Positions 18,249-28,000 of a DNA stretch of 49,426 nt are shown here, piece after piece. Numbering within the stretch: the first letter of the stretch is position 1; each line of letters opens with the position of its first letter. Location of the stretch: the NCBI GenBank assembly GCA_030615265.1, contig JAUWZP010000004.1, positions 1 through 49,426 of the forward strand. Reading direction: 5' to 3'. Both the position numbers and the translations under genes were made by a program. The notes under the pieces are model-generated. The model made no database searches. It saw only the letters and a list, made by a program, of their open reading frames with translations, and was not told the DNA's origin. This stretch comes from Candidatus Bathyarchaeota archaeon. Lineage in GTDB: Archaea; Thermoproteota; Bathyarchaeia; Bathyarchaeales; Bathyarchaeaceae.

Positions 18249-19913
18249 TTATTTTCTTCGCAACGAAGGGACTTCTGTGGGTTCAAGTTTGAATTCTGGC
18301 GCTGACCTGCCCTGTTTTCTGTCAAGACATGCCCTAACAAAGCCATAATATTCCGGGCTTGGCTTGCTTGGGCGACTTTTGAATTCACCATGGAATTGGG
18401 AGGCTAAGAAGAAGAATCTGTCTGGGAGTTCAAGAATCTCCATTCTTCTGCCATCTGGGCTTTTGCCTGAGAAGACTAGTCCATGCTTTTTCAGGGTATC
18501 CCAATGTTGAGGGTTAACTTCCCATCTGTGGCGGTGACGCTCGTAGATTTCTTCTGCCCCATAAAGTCGGTGGGCTAAGGTATCTCTTTTTAAGATAATT
18601 TTGTGAGCCCCTAAGCGCATGGTAGCTCCTTTATTCTCTACGTCGCGTTGTTCAGGCATCAAGTCAATCACTGGATGAGGCGTGTCTGGATTTATCTCCG
18701 TGCTATTAGCGTTTTCTAATCCGCATACGTTGCGGGCAAATTCAATAACTGCCAGTTGAAAGCCGTAGCATATTCCGAGAAATGGAATGTCTTTCTCGCG
18801 GGCGAAGTGAATTGCCATCATTTTTCCTTCGGTGCCTCTTGGGCCGAAACCGTAGGGAATGAAAATACCATCATATTTTTGGAGAATTTTTAACTTGTCT
18901 TGATTTTGCTCAAAAGTTTCGGCTTCGATGTAGTCGATTTGAACTCTTGTTTGACATGCGGCTCCGCTGTGGCGTAATGCTTCGTTCATGCTTACGTAGC
19001 TGTCAACTAGGCCTGCGTACTTGCCTACTAAAGCTATTTTGAGGTCGAATCTTGGATTTGAAACCGAGTTGACAAACTGTTTCCACTCTGTCCAGTCGGG
19101 TTTTTGTTGAGGTAACTTCAAACGTTTACATACGTGTTCGCCCATGCCCTGTTCATCTAGAATAAGCGGAACTCTATAAATGGATTCTACGTTGTATGAG
19201 CAAAACACAGCTTTTTCTGGGATTGTTCCAAACAACGCTATTTTTCGTAAGGCTTCTGAGTCTATCATTTGTCTACAACGCGCAACTATGATGTCTGGTT
19301 GGATGCCGATGCGGCGCAACTCATTTACGCTGTGTTGAAGAGGTTTGGTCTTCATTTCTCCTGTAACATCTAATATGGGGACGAGAGCCACATGAACATA
19401 CAATGTGTTCGCGAAGCCCTCTTCAAGCCTCATCTGTCTTATCGCTTCAAGGAAAGGTAGTCCCTCTATGTCGCCGACTGTTCCCCCGCATTCGGTTAAA
19501 ACTATGTCAGTTCTTGATTTTTCAGCTACAAAGCGAATTCTATGCTTTATCTCGTCTGTAATATGAGGAACAATCTGGACGCATCTGCCCAGAAAATCGC
19601 CTCGACGCTCTTTGCTGATGACTGCTTGAAACACTTGTCCAGTTGTGATGTTATTTTCTTTTTCTAGGTTTATGTCAAGAAATCTTTCGTACCAGCCTAA
19701 GTCGAGGTCTGTTTCGCCTCCGTCTTCTGTTACATAGACTTCTCCGTGAATGTAGGGATTCATGGTGCCTGCGTCTGCGTTTACATAGGGGTCGACTTTT
19801 ATGGCAGTAACTTTGAGACCTCGGGTTTGAAGCATTTTTCCAATCGATGAAGTTAAGATACCTTTGCCAACAGAAGAAAGCACGCCGCCTGTGATGAAAA
19901 TGAATTTCACCAT
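18249..19913 (-). CDS. pyrG: CTP synthase
   Basis: [70 protein letters not shown]-terminal GATase FLGICYGFQ. The M at 19913 is preferred over the track's 19946 start. Confidence 0.97.
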   Translation of the reverse strand: MVKFIFITGGVLSSVGKGILTSSIGKMLQTRGLKVTAIKVDPYVNADAGTMNPYIHGEVYVTEDGGETDLDLGWYERFLDINLEKENNITTGQVFQAVISKERRGDFLGRCVQIVPHITDEIKHRIRFVAEKSRTDIVLTECGGTVGDIEGLPFLEAIRQMRLEEGFANTLYVHVALVPILDVTGEMKTKPLQHSVNELRRIGIQPDIIVARCRQMIDSEALRKIALFGTIPEKAVFCSYNVESIYRVPLILDEQGMGEHVCKRLKLPQQKPDWTEWKQFVNSVSNPRFDLKIALVGKYAGLVDSYVSMNEALRHSGAACQTRVQIDYIEAETFEQNQDKLKILQKYDGIFIPYGFGPRGTEGKMMAIHFAREKDIPFLGICYGFQLAVIEFARNVCGLENANSTEINPDTPHPVIDLMPEQRDVENKGATMRLGAHKIILKRDTLAHRLYGAEEIYERHRHRWEVNPQHWDTLKKHGLVFSGKSPDGRRMEILELPDRFFFLASQFHGEFKSRPSKPSPEYYGFVRACLDRKQGRSAPEFKLEPTEVPSLRRK

Positions 19914-20043
19914 GACATTTCCTCGCAATAACAAACCATAAGGCACTGTTCTGAATTAAATCTCTTTCCGAAGAAAACCTGCAAGAACTGTAAATCTGCA
20001 GGCATTGGTTAAGCTTTAATTATTTAGGCTTGTTTCTTATCTT

Positions 20044-20667
20044 ATGGACATATTCGGTTTCATTGTCACAATAGTTGTCGTTACTGCTTCTGGAGCTCTA
20101 GCTCCGGGTCCCTTGTTTTTCGTTAACATTGCTCATGGCACAAAGTCTGGAGCTAAAGGTGGACTAGCCTTCTCGGTTGGGCACTCAATTGTTGAATTCA
20201 CCTTAGTTATACTATTAGCACTTGGTCTTTCAACGCTGGTAAACGAACCAGCCGTAAAGTCTATTATTGGAGTTATTGGAGGAACCTTTCTTCTCGTTTT
20301 CGGCGTCTTGCAGATTCATCAGTTTTTAATTTCGAAATCCAGCATGCTTGGCGGGAAAAGCATTCCATCGAGAAATCCATTGTTGCTTGGTATAGTTTTT
20401 ACGGGTTTAAATCCTTACTTCATCCTTTGGTGGCTCACTGCTGGTTTGGGACTCATTTATCTTTCCATGGATTTCGCATCTTGGACTGGCGTTCTTCTCC
20501 TGTATGTAGCACATGTCTGGATGGATTATGTGTGGCTTATTGCCACTGCCTATCTTGCGAAGAGGGGAACAAGCCTAACAGACAGCAGAGGATACAGAAT
20601 TGTTATGGCAGTTTTCGGAGGAATCCTCGTTTACTTCGGGTTATCTTTCCTTATTTCAGCTTTTTAA
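20044..20667 (+). CDS. LysE-family translocator
   Basis: SGALAPGPLFFVNIAHGTKSGAKGGLAFSVGHSIVEF..GIVFTGLNPYFILWW. Confidence 0.85.
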   Translation: MDIFGFIVTIVVVTASGALAPGPLFFVNIAHGTKSGAKGGLAFSVGHSIVEFTLVILLALGLSTLVNEPAVKSIIGVIGGTFLLVFGVLQIHQFLISKSSMLGGKSIPSRNPLLLGIVFTGLNPYFILWWLTAGLGLIYLSMDFASWTGVLLLYVAHVWMDYVWLIATAYLAKRGTSLTDSRGYRIVMAVFGGILVYFGLSFLISAF

Positions 20668-20695
20668 TTCGTAGTCAGCTCTTTTCTTCGTGAGT

Positions 20696-21724
20696 TTAGG
20701 GAAGTATTGCGATTTTTATGTCGGCTTTCGAAGTTGTTAGTATTTCAAACGCTTCTCTTATGTTGTCCAATTTCATTTTTCTGGTTACTAATGGCTTGAC
20801 GTTTAGGTTTCCAGATGCTATGAGGTTTAGGGCTTTTTTGAAGTGAGCTGGGGTAGCGTGAAATGTTCCAAGTATGGTGGTTTCGCCGTAATGAAGTTGT
20901 TCGGTGCCTACTTTGATTTCGGTTCCCGGCGGGCATCCACCGAATTCTAGGACTGTTCCGCCTTTTCTCACCATTTTCAGGGCTTGTTCCCATGTGGCTG
21001 GTAATCCTATGGCTTCAATTACGATGTCTGCTCCGTAACCTTCCGTCAGCTCCTTGGTGCTTTCAACAGTATCTTCTTGCTTGGCGTCGATTGTTTCATC
21101 CGCTCCGAGCCTGCTTGCCAGCTGTAGTCGTTCATCAATCATGTCACTGATTATGATTTTACCTGCACCCATCTTTTTGGCTGTGATTAAATGAAGCAAT
21201 CCGACTGGTCCCGCGCCGATTATGGCGATTGTGTCTCCCAGCTTAATATGAGCCTTTTCCAATCCGTGAAGCACGCAGGCGAGGGGTTCGGTTAGGGGTG
21301 CTTCCTCATAGGATACATGAGATGGAATTTGCTGGGTGTTTAGATTGACAATGCGCGCTGGAATTTTGATGTACTCCGCGTAGGCTCCCCAGAGCCACAT
21401 CATGTCCTCGCATAAATTGTATTGCTGTTTTTGACACATCTTACATCGCAAGCAGGGAGAACTGTTTCCCGCTCTTACGCGCATGCCTTCTTCAAGCCAT
21501 GGAACTCCTTCACCTACTTCTGCAACGTCGCCTGCCCATTCATGTCCAAACACCGTTGGAAGCTTGATAACCCCGCCGACGTAGCCTCTTTGGAAGATCT
21601 TGAGGTCTGTGCCGCAGGTTGTGGCTGCTTTCACTTTGACCAAAACTTCGCCGTAGCCAACCTTGGGCTTTTCAACAGTTTCGATTCGGAGGTCTTTAAC
21701 TCCATAAAGTAGCGCGGCTTTCAT
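20696..21724 (-). CDS. Zinc-dependent medium-chain alcohol/polyol dehydrogenase
   Basis: TTCGTDLKIF, FGHEWAGDVAEVGEGV, structural Zn CLRCKMCQKQQYNLC, IIGAGPVGLL. Confidence 0.9.
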   Translation of the reverse strand: MKAALLYGVKDLRIETVEKPKVGYGEVLVKVKAATTCGTDLKIFQRGYVGGVIKLPTVFGHEWAGDVAEVGEGVPWLEEGMRVRAGNSSPCLRCKMCQKQQYNLCEDMMWLWGAYAEYIKIPARIVNLNTQQIPSHVSYEEAPLTEPLACVLHGLEKAHIKLGDTIAIIGAGPVGLLHLITAKKMGAGKIIISDMIDERLQLASRLGADETIDAKQEDTVESTKELTEGYGADIVIEAIGLPATWEQALKMVRKGGTVLEFGGCPPGTEIKVGTEQLHYGETTILGTFHATPAHFKKALNLIASGNLNVKPLVTRKMKLDNIREAFEILTTSKADIKIAILP

Positions 21725-22118
21725 CTTCTCTCCTAGCAGCAACATCCCACCCAGTACGTAATTTTCCTCTTTTACGGCGTATTACGTGTTTTCTTCATAT
21801 CTAATTCTTGTTATTAAAGAGGCTTTCCACAGTGGCCCTTGCTGTTTTAAATTACAAAGAAAAGATATTCTTGGATTTCAAAATTGCATGTATGCCAATC
21901 CTTTACGAATTTTGTAAGTGTTTCCGTGGTCTTAACTGGCAGGAACTGGTCGTCTTTCAATGGGTTGATGTGTTTTTTGACCGCGCGCGAGTTACAAAAG
22001 TAACATACCAACGTAAAATATACTGATATTAAGTTACTCTATTACGTTCCGTTGAGAAATCTGAATCCGCAGAAACGGGAAACGGGGCGCGCGTACCCCA
22101 AAGGATGATATGGTATTT

Positions 22119-22988
22119 TTACGCTAATTTCATCATCTCTCTTGGGTGTCTAAGCATTCTTAGAGGATTTTGAACGGATCCTGCCAGACAACCGCAATTG
22201 GAACAGTCCACATTGTTTGCAAAACACCTTCTTCCGTTCCAGGAAACATCAAAATGTAACACTTCATCGCCCCAGTGGCATGAACCTCTATGATCGGGGT
22301 ATTCATACCATTTTATCATCACTTTGCTCAAAAGAAAATCTTTTGGATATAATGTCTTCACTCGTTTCAGTTCTTTTATTATAGTTTTTCTCTCTTTTCT
22401 TCTTACAACCATGGGAGCACTAACATCGGTCCCTCCTGCGCATATATTACACACAACACCATTGAAACCATTCTCTTGTGCGATTTTTATAACATCCTCA
22501 AGCTCTTTGTAATTATCTTTCGTTACTGTCATATTGATAACAACACGTTTGTCGCCTGAATAGTTTTTCAGCACTCTTGAGAAAACACCTTTCCCCCTGA
22601 TTGAATCGTTTGTTTTTCGAGAGCCATCTATTGAAACAAACAGTCTATGATTGAATTCTTTTGGTATCTTTATTGTTCCATTTGTAATAACGTAAACAAA
22701 AGGAAATATTTTGTCAGCGAGCATAAGAACGTCATTTCTGAGCGCAGGCTCACCGCCAACCAAAAGAATGAGCCTTACTCCCGACTTGTAGAGTTCATTG
22801 AACCTTTTTTCCCAAACATGGATGGGCAGTTCTTGTGTTTCGAAATCGTCTTTGCCATGAAAATGATAGCAATGTTTGCATCTGAGATTGCAGTTGTCAG
22901 TTACGTCAACTTCTGCAAAATACTTTACTTTAGATATAATTCTCTTCAGTTCAAGCCAAACTAGAAAAAACAATGCGTATTTCTTCAT
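22119..22988 (-). CDS. Radical SAM protein with Cys-rich SPASM-like C-terminus
   Basis: DVTDNCNLRCKHCYHFHG (CxxxCxxC), LVGGEPALR; C-terminal SCHWGDEVLHFDVSWNGRRCFANNVDCSNCGCL. Confidence 0.88.
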   Translation of the reverse strand: MKKYALFFLVWLELKRIISKVKYFAEVDVTDNCNLRCKHCYHFHGKDDFETQELPIHVWEKRFNELYKSGVRLILLVGGEPALRNDVLMLADKIFPFVYVITNGTIKIPKEFNHRLFVSIDGSRKTNDSIRGKGVFSRVLKNYSGDKRVVINMTVTKDNYKELEDVIKIAQENGFNGVVCNICAGGTDVSAPMVVRRKERKTIIKELKRVKTLYPKDFLLSKVMIKWYEYPDHRGSCHWGDEVLHFDVSWNGRRCFANNVDCSNCGCLAGSVQNPLRMLRHPREMMKLA

Positions 22989-23071
22989 GATGTGATTATT
23001 ATAATGAAGACATTAATTAAGTGGTTGTGCGGCAGCGCAGTTCTAGTTGTGTTGTCTGCCTGCGCGCACGC

Positions 23072-23236
23072 TCAAGTCATCCTTTCAACTGCAACCTTTA
23101 TGGGAACAGAAGAGAGGTTCCTACCGCATTTTGGGCATCTACATTCGTAACGTTGAACAATTTCACTTGGTCGCTTTAATTCCGTGCCGTCATAGAGGAT
23201 CGAGCCACACCTTTTACAGTGAATACGTTGAGGCAT
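23072..23236 (-). CDS. Small zinc-ribbon protein (54 aa, below ORF-track cutoff)
   Basis: Manual translation MPQRIHCKRCGSILYDGTELKRPSEIVQRYECRCPKCGRNLSSVPIKVAVERMT; paired CxxC knuckles. Confidence 0.7.
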   Translation of the reverse strand: MPQRIHCKRCGSILYDGTELKRPSEIVQRYECRCPKCGRNLSSVPIKVAVERMT

Positions 23237-23641
23237 TCCATCAACTCCCCAAGCCTTTGTTCAGCTTACTTGCCTTCAACATGGAATTGGCTGGAGCTCA
23301 AAATAGTATTTTGTGTGTAGACTTACGCTACATACTGACAATATGAATCCTCTGCCACGATTTCAAATCAAATCATGGAAGAAGTTGAATATCAGGCAAG
23401 ATGAAGTAAACACATGTATGGAGTTTCCAGGAATTCCTCTAAAAGAAATTTGCGAGGCACAGTTACATGTTGAAGAGGTTGTTATGAAGACAGACTCGAC
23501 GCCATTGTTCACGTCTGGAAGCCAGAAAGACACTTCAAACTGCAGAATCTCTGGGAGACGAAAGGTTGCCAATACATTTTTAACGGCTTCCAGCAATGAA
23601 AACTTGTCATTGAACGCACTGATTGAAAAGGAAAAATTGCC

Positions 23642-24724
23642 TTGAAAATTTTATATACCCGCTTCAAAAAGGGCATCGCTAAGGTTGTACCCCAAAGCCT
23701 AGACGACCTCTGGCACCTATACAACATAATCTATCAGGGAGACCAAGTTTTCGCTAAAACTACGCGAGGAGTGAAAATAGAGGAGGAATACGCCCGGCCA
23801 AAACAGGGAAAACGCATCTCGGTTTTCTTGGGTATTAAAGTTGAAAAGGTCTACTGGGACCGCACTCTCAACCGTCTGCGAGTTCACGGTGTAGTCACAG
23901 ATGTTCCTGAAAGAATAAGCGCCCGAGGGTCGCATCATACTCTCAACATAAAGGTAGACAAACCCCTAACAATCGTAAAACCAAAATGGCAAAAACATCA
24001 AGTTGAAAGACTGAAAAAAGCCAGTCGCGCTGGAACTCCAGCGATAATTGTGGTGTCAATGGACGACGAAGAATACTGCGTAGCCGTTTTAAGGCAATAC
24101 GGCATCGACGTGAAAGCCGAAAAGAGAACAAGGCTTCCAGGAAAACTAGAAGCGGAAAAGCGAGCAGCAGCCATGCGAGGCTTTTTCAAGTCTGCTCTAC
24201 AATCGTTACGTGAAACGTGGAAAAGCCTCCAAAAACCCGCCATCGCAATTATTGGACCGGGCTTCGTAAAGAACGGCTTCGTGAAATATGTTCATAACGA
24301 GGCTTCAGACATCGGTGAAAGCATAGTTGACGTGAAAGGCGTGAACAGCGCTGGCTTGTCAGGGGTCCAAGAGGCTTTGCGCTCAGGGGTGTTAACTAAA
24401 ACGTTGAAGCATGTTCGAATCGCGGAAGAGACGAGGCTGATTGAAGAATTGCTCGCCCGTATGGGCAAGGAAACGCGAAACGCAACCTATGGATTCGACG
24501 AAGTTGCAGAAGCCGTACAATACGGGGCAGTAGAAAAACTCCTGGTGGCAGATGCTGCTTTGCGGGAAACCAGCGATGAAAAAAGAACAGCCTTAGAAAA
24601 CGTTATGCGGCAGGTGGAAGAAAAAGGCGGCCAAGTATCGATCATAAGCGCAGAACACGAGGCTGGAGCGAAACTGCAAGGACTCGGCGGCGTCGCAGCA
24701 CTTCTTCGCTTTCCACTCGGCTAA
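23642..24724 (+). CDS. pelA: Pelota/Dom34-family mRNA surveillance protein
   Basis: Pelota N-domain GIAKVVPQSLDDLWHLYNIIYQGDQVFAKTTR..; IGPGFVKNGFVKYV; C-terminal GGQVSIISAEHEAGAKLQGLGGVAALLRFPL; TTG start. Confidence 0.95.
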   Translation: MKILYTRFKKGIAKVVPQSLDDLWHLYNIIYQGDQVFAKTTRGVKIEEEYARPKQGKRISVFLGIKVEKVYWDRTLNRLRVHGVVTDVPERISARGSHHTLNIKVDKPLTIVKPKWQKHQVERLKKASRAGTPAIIVVSMDDEEYCVAVLRQYGIDVKAEKRTRLPGKLEAEKRAAAMRGFFKSALQSLRETWKSLQKPAIAIIGPGFVKNGFVKYVHNEASDIGESIVDVKGVNSAGLSGVQEALRSGVLTKTLKHVRIAEETRLIEELLARMGKETRNATYGFDEVAEAVQYGAVEKLLVADAALRETSDEKRTALENVMRQVEEKGGQVSIISAEHEAGAKLQGLGGVAALLRFPLG

Positions 24725-24743
24725 TTCCAAGAATGAGGAGACA

Positions 24744-25421
24744 TTGATGTTTCAAACGCGCTTCAGAAGAGTGTCTGCCTTTCTATGGGATGTTGACGGA
24801 ACAATTGTGGACAGCAGAGAATTTGCGTTTGACGTTTACAATGACGTGTTAAAGCAGCTTGGCAAGCGAACTTTCACTTCGAAAGAGTTTCGCGAGTTGT
24901 TTTCGTCTGATTATCAGGTTCATCTAAAGCGTGTGGGAATTAATTCGGCGAACGAAGTCGACCTACTAGTAAACGCTTGGAACGCCCGACTTGCCACGGA
25001 TAGACACAGGTTCAAGCTGTACAATGGAATTCTCAACGTTTTGACGTATCTTCACAAACGAAACTATAAGATGGCGCTGGTAAGCTCCACCTCGCGGTCG
25101 CAACTTGAACTCTACTTTGAACTCTTTGGAATAGACAAGTTCTTCTCAGTAACAATCGCCAGAGAAGACGTTGACGAACAGAAGCCTTCAGCGAAGCCCA
25201 TTTTGAGAGCAACCTGGAAGCTAAATGTTTCTCCACATGGTTGTGTCGTAATCGATGACACAGAAGATGGAATCACAGCTGCTAAGAAACTAGGCTCTCT
25301 CACAATAGGCGCAACATGGGGTTTTCATAATCATAGAAGAATTGACAATGCACAACCCGATTTCATAGCAGAAACACCAAAAGAGCTTCATAAAATAATC
25401 GTGGAAAAACTGAAGTGTTAA
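24744..25421 (+). CDS. HAD-superfamily hydrolase (phosphoglycolate phosphatase-like)
   Basis: FLWDVDGTIVDSREFAFDVYNDVL..ALVSSTSRSQLELYFELFGIDKFF..VIDDTEDGITAAKKLG. Confidence 0.85.
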   Translation: MMFQTRFRRVSAFLWDVDGTIVDSREFAFDVYNDVLKQLGKRTFTSKEFRELFSSDYQVHLKRVGINSANEVDLLVNAWNARLATDRHRFKLYNGILNVLTYLHKRNYKMALVSSTSRSQLELYFELFGIDKFFSVTIAREDVDEQKPSAKPILRATWKLNVSPHGCVVIDDTEDGITAAKKLGSLTIGATWGFHNHRRIDNAQPDFIAETPKELHKIIVEKLKC

Positions 25422-25445
25422 AAACTGACTAGTTTTCTAGTTCAG

Positions 25446-26165
25446 TCACTTTCCAAAGAGCTTTAAGCGTCGACGCACTGCCGGATTCTGATCTGAGAGT
25501 TGTTTCAGAACCATTTCAAAAGTTTCGTCGGCTGAGAGTTCCTTTTTGATGAAGACACCGGTTCTACCCACTTTATCGCGGCGCAACAAGGCGTGAACTC
25601 TGTCTAGAACGGTTTCCATTGAAACGCCTAGGAGGCTGGCAACCGTTTGTTCTTTGCCGACAATTGTGCTTTCAACGTGCCCAGCTGATGTAGGCTCTAT
25701 CAGCATCAGGCGCTTATCAACTCCCTTTACGCGCAAGTTGTCTTTGAGAACGGAAAGGTTGGCTTCGCCTCCAAACTTGTAGAAGTCTCTCTCTACTGTA
25801 CGAAGCTTCATGAGCGGAAAAGAGACGCTGCGTTGCTCGTCTATCTCAATGTGTCCTTTCATTGCGTAGGAAGGTGTAGCCTGCACAACTAGTCGCTGGT
25901 TGATTGGATATCCATCGTGTTCTAAGGCGTTTTCCAATAAAAATGAGGACGGTGGGTTTTGAACAAAAACGTCTATGTCGCTTTTAGCGGAGACATCTCC
26001 TCGGGCTATGCTTCCATGCACAATAGAGGGGATACTATGCTTCTGTAGGCACCCCATGATTCTGCTTGCTTTGCTCCTCAGTTCCTTTAGCAGTTTCCAA
26101 TGTTGCTCATCGTATGCGACTTCTCTCTGTTCAGATCGTTTCACTGGTTTCTTAGCCATAGTCAT
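25446..26165 (-). CDS. Nucleotidyltransferase-fold protein
   Basis: IVHGSIARGDVSAKSDIDVFV (GS-x-DxD NTase signature); MTMAKK start overlaps the cutA stop (ATGA). Confidence 0.8.
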   Translation of the reverse strand: MTMAKKPVKRSEQREVAYDEQHWKLLKELRSKASRIMGCLQKHSIPSIVHGSIARGDVSAKSDIDVFVQNPPSSFLLENALEHDGYPINQRLVVQATPSYAMKGHIEIDEQRSVSFPLMKLRTVERDFYKFGGEANLSVLKDNLRVKGVDKRLMLIEPTSAGHVESTIVGKEQTVASLLGVSMETVLDRVHALLRRDKVGRTGVFIKKELSADETFEMVLKQLSDQNPAVRRRLKLFGK

Positions 26166-26485
26166 GCGCCTTGTCGCAGACAGCTGCTTAACCATTCCAA
26201 ATATGTTTGTTCACCCTTGGCTATTGGAATTGCAATGATTTCTGGCACTTCATAACTGTGCATCTGCTTTATCGTTGCAGCTAACTTCTCGAAGAGATCT
26301 GCGCTGGTTTTCATAAGAACCAAAAACTCGTTTTCCTGGCTGATCTTCTCTTTCCACCAGAACAGAGATGAAACTGGTCCCACTATGTTTGCGCATGCTA
26401 TAAGTTTCTGGTTGAGGAGGTTTCGCGCTATCTTTTCCGCTTCTTCTCTGGTTGCAGTGGTCATTAAAACAACTATGTGAGACAT
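26162..26485 (-). CDS. cutA: CutA1 divalent-cation tolerance family protein
   Basis: VLMTTATREEAEKIARNLLNQKLIACANIVGPVSSLFWWKEKI..HSYEVPEIIAIPI. Confidence 0.95.
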   Translation of the reverse strand: MSHIVVLMTTATREEAEKIARNLLNQKLIACANIVGPVSSLFWWKEKISQENEFLVLMKTSADLFEKLAATIKQMHSYEVPEIIAIPIAKGEQTYLEWLSSCLRQGA

Positions 26486-26735
26486 AGGGTCACCACCAAC
26501 ATTCAGCTTAATTGTTGTTTCTCCTTGTTTTCATTACTTTCGGTTGCTTTCGATAACGTTAGAATTGTGAGAACATATGGGATTATTAAACCCTAAGCTT
26601 TGGAACATGTTTTTTGTCGGTTGTCCACCTGTGCTCTAGTCAGCGGTGTGCATTGACAGACAAACACGTACCAAAAACTAAAAACGTAATCTCAGAACAT
26701 GATAACGAACAACCAATCAAAGGGAGACATAAGTA

Positions 26736-27917
26736 ATAGCCAACACAACCAAGCTGCCAAGAGAATTCTACCTTCTGACTGCGACATCGATAACCACGTT
26801 CCTCGCCACACAAACAACACAGCCCATCCTGCCCCTTTACATCATACAAAGTGGCGCCACAACCCTAGAGCTGGGAACAATAATCAGCCTCCTATCCTTC
26901 ACAGCCATCGCAGCGAAAATACCCTTAGGTATACTATCCGAAAAAGTAGGAAGATGGCCCATCATTCCAATAGTCGCCATCGGCCAAACAATAAGTCTGT
27001 TGCTCTACTCTATCGCATCAAACCCAACATGGTTCTACCCAATAAGAATCTTCCACGCTCTCGTAATGGCAGCATTCGCCCCTACGGCTCTCGCAATAAC
27101 ACGAGACCTCGCTCCATCAGGCAAGAGAGGAGACACTATAGGAAAATTTCTCACCTCTTTCGGAATAGCCACCATGCTTGGACCATTTCTATGCACATTC
27201 CTCATCGACTACTTAGACTACCCCCAGCTTTTCCAAATCGCAGCCATAATTCCACTCTTAGGCCTAGCACCTTTCCTGCTAATCCGCCCCAAAAGACCCC
27301 CAACTGGTTTCACTAAGAAAAGAAAACTGAGTCTAAAAACCTCCCTGAAAACAGTTATCTCTTCACGGAACCTACTTATCTTAACCTACCTTCGCCTCAC
27401 CTTCTCGTTCACATACGCCTTTTTCATCGTTCTCTTCGCCGTATACGCTGAAAACAACCTTTTCCTAGTTCCCTCTCTAATCGCCACCCTCTTCGGAATA
27501 AGAGGAACCACCAACACACTCTTACGTATTCCATCTGGAAAACTCGCCGACAAAATTGGATATAGATGGCCCATTGTTTTAGCCTTTACCCTACTGACTC
27601 TAGTATACTTCATGATTTCAGAAACAGCAAACATCTACCTCCTTATCTTGGCAATGATTCTCTTTGGCGCAGCCCACGGCATGAGAGCCGTAACAGAATG
27701 GACTATGCTCGCAGACTATGCACCTTCGGAATCAGTTAACATAGCCACGGCTTACCTGTCCACAATGTTCAACATAGGTTCAGCCTTTGGAGCAATAACA
27801 GCTGGAGCTCTAACTATGTTCCTCAATGTCCCAACTATTTTCAAACTAGCCTCCATAATAACGCTTACAGGAGTCTTCGCCGTCGGGCTGATTAGAGCAA
27901 GGGATAAACCCAGCTGA
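26736..27917 (+). CDS. Major facilitator superfamily transporter; full frame begins at ATA (track shows only 27000-27917)
   Basis: Manual extension of the 27000 frame: (I)ANTTKLPREFYLLTATSITTFLATQTTQPILPLYIIQSGATTLELGTIISLLSFTAIAAKIPLGILSEKVGRWPIIPIVAIGQTISLLLYSIA.., MFS motif-A-like; TAA at 26730-26732 in frame upstream. Confidence 0.8.
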   Translation: MANTTKLPREFYLLTATSITTFLATQTTQPILPLYIIQSGATTLELGTIISLLSFTAIAAKIPLGILSEKVGRWPIIPIVAIGQTISLLLYSIASNPTWFYPIRIFHALVMAAFAPTALAITRDLAPSGKRGDTIGKFLTSFGIATMLGPFLCTFLIDYLDYPQLFQIAAIIPLLGLAPFLLIRPKRPPTGFTKKRKLSLKTSLKTVISSRNLLILTYLRLTFSFTYAFFIVLFAVYAENNLFLVPSLIATLFGIRGTTNTLLRIPSGKLADKIGYRWPIVLAFTLLTLVYFMISETANIYLLILAMILFGAAHGMRAVTEWTMLADYAPSESVNIATAYLSTMFNIGSAFGAITAGALTMFLNVPTIFKLASIITLTGVFAVGLIRARDKPS

Positions 27918-28000
27918 ACATGCCTGCTCTCTCTGCGCTCACAAAGCATAAGTACTATTTCAGGTGATTTTCCTAAGAAACACAAAGGAATCACAACACA

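Noticed and set aside
23004-23150. 48-aa plus-strand ORF MKTLIKWLCGSAVLVVLSACAHAQVILSTATFMGTEERFLPHFGHLHS resembling a lipoprotein signal peptide
   Set aside because: Overlaps antisense to the better-supported zinc-ribbon ORF; signal-like look can arise by chance from the GC-alternating tract.
26699-27316. 205-aa ORF rich in H/N/R/T overlapping the MFS gene
   Set aside because: Out-of-frame shadow of the MFS reading frame; composition is low-plausibility.
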